Origin: JBFKUL01 sp041635755
GTDB taxonomy: Bacteria > Pseudomonadota > Gammaproteobacteria > Burkholderiales > SG8-39
DNA length: 15,112 bases
Reading direction: 5' to 3'
NCBI GenBank assembly: GCA_041635755.1
Contig: JBFKUL010000048.1
Span: 1 to 15,112, forward strand
Part shown: positions 14,389 through 15,112 of the stretch, one piece after another
How the letters are laid out: each line of letters starts with the position of its first letter
How positions within the stretch are numbered: position 1 is the stretch's first letter
The notes under the pieces: model-generated
What the model was told of the DNA's origin: nothing
What the model saw: only the letters and a program-made list of their open reading frames with translations
Database searches by the model: none
Made by a program: the position numbers and the translations under genes

Positions 14389-15112
14389 ATGCAGAAAGAG
14401 ACTCGACATTCAGTCGCGGCAGACGAGGCGAACCTGACGGCGTTCGACGCCGTGATCGACGTGCGCTCGCCCGCGGAGTTCGCCGAGGATCACGTGCCCG
14501 GCGCGCTCTCCTGCCCCGTGCTGAACGACGAGGAGCGCGCGCGCGTCGGTACGATCTACAAGCAGGACTCGCCGTTCAGCGCGAAGAAAGTCGGCGCCGC
14601 GCTGGTGGCGCATAACATCGCGCGCCATGTCGAGACGACCTTCGCCGACAAGGAGCGCGACTGGCGGCCGCTGGTTTACTGCTGGCGCGGCGGCAAGCGC
14701 AGCGGCGCCCTGGCGCACGTGCTGCGCCAGATCGGCTGGCACGCCTGCACCGTTGACGGCGGCTACAAGTCCTACCGCCGCCACGTCGTTGCCAAGCTGG
14801 CTGAATTTCCGCGCAAGTTCTCCTATCGCGTCGTCACCGGCGCCACCGGCAGCGGCAAGAGCCGCCTGCTCGAGGCCCTCGCCGCGCAGGGCGCGCAGGT
14901 GCTCGACCTGGAAGCGCTGGCGGCGCACAAGGGGTCCGTGCTGGGAGGCCTGCCGGACGAGGCGCAGCCCTCGCAGAAACTGTTCGAAAGCCGTTTGCTC
15001 GCCGTATTCCAGCGACTGACTTTTGCCGAGCCGGTCTACGTCGAGGCGGAAAGCCGCAAGATCGGCGCGCTGCAGGTGCCCGAAGCGCTGCTGGAGTCCA
15101 TGCGCGCCAGCC
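14389..15112 (+). CDS. selU: tRNA 2-selenouridine synthase (rhodanese plus P-loop), 3-prime end beyond window
   Basis: The first 241 codons are visible; the family is usually about 350-370 residues. The N-terminal rhodanese domain (about 15-135) contains DVRSPAEFAEDHVPGA, VGTIYKQDS and the active-site loop YCWRGGKRSG with C98. VDGGYKSYR then leads to a P-loop ATPase-like domain with Walker A GATGSGKS (151-158), and further conserved blocks LDLEALAAHKGSVLGG and VEAESRKIG. The enzyme (MnmH/YbbB) replaces sulphur with selenium in 5-methylaminomethyl-2-thiouridine at the wobble base of certain tRNAs, using selenophosphate from SelD, and proceeds through a geranylated intermediate. The ATG at 14389 has no strong Shine-Dalgarno. 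Divergence from selD across 54 nt supports joint selenium control. Confidence 0.95.
   Translation, partial: MQKETRHSVAADEANLTAFDAVIDVRSPAEFAEDHVPGALSCPVLNDEERARVGTIYKQDSPFSAKKVGAALVAHNIARHVETTFADKERDWRPLVYCWRGGKRSGALAHVLRQIGWHACTVDGGYKSYRRHVVAKLAEFPRKFSYRVVTGATGSGKSRLLEALAAQGAQVLDLEALAAHKGSVLGGLPDEAQPSQKLFESRLLAVFQRLTFAEPVYVEAESRKIGALQVPEALLESMRAS

Noticed and set aside
1..15112. Search for tRNA or rRNA genes, CRISPR arrays, transposases, integrases and terminal inverted repeats
   Set aside because: Nothing with the required structure or motifs was seen on either strand. The window is ordinary chromosomal backbone apart from the points listed.

Overview
This is a very GC-rich, densely coded chromosomal stretch. 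Gene content and protein style (RmuC, the YbbA/YbbP-type ABC pair next to a TesA-like esterase, Cys-type SelD beside a 2-selenouridine synthase, an OtsA/OtsB pair) fit a free-living Gram-negative proteobacterium. I infer a betaproteobacterium (Burkholderiales/Rhodocyclales-like), but the sequence alone does not prove this. I saw no rRNA, tRNA, CRISPR array, insertion sequence or phage gene. Nearly all genes lie on the minus strand, so transcription runs right to left; only the TesA-like esterase and the 2-selenouridine synthase are on the plus strand.

Right end (about 11.9-15.1 kb): selD and the truncated-by-window selU/mnmH gene are divergent across a 54-bp gap and together form the selenium branch (selenide to selenophosphate to 2-selenouridine in tRNA). 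A secreted GDSL esterase (tesA-like) converges on selD. Its signal-peptide codons overlap the first 19 codons of the divergent ABC ATPase gene. The ATPase and its 10-helix permease overlap by 4 nt.

Middle (about 6.7-9.4 kb): after the permease comes a remnant of a group II truncated haemoglobin (only the N-terminal third), whose stop codon overlaps the GTG start of rmuC. Then follow rmuC, a membrane-anchored DM13-domain protein and an unknown four-helix membrane protein.

Left half (0.2-6.5 kb): an unusual trehalose-6-phosphate synthase fused behind a two-helix membrane sensor-like module is followed by trehalose-6-phosphate phosphatase and an M20 amidohydrolase. These three genes are separated by 2 and 13 nt, so they form an apparent operon. 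Beyond a strong hairpin lies a second unit: a TetR regulator with a perfect 22-nt palindromic operator embedded in its own promoter, a metallo-beta-lactamase-fold protein with a complete flavodiiron-type iron site, and an SRPBCC-fold protein. A fragment of a membrane or exported protein enters at the left edge.

The items most worth following are the membrane-anchored OtsA fusion, the globin remnant translationally coupled to rmuC, the self-contained TetR/diiron/SRPBCC unit with a probably leaderless regulator mRNA, and the 56-bp head-to-head overlap of the esterase and ATPase genes.
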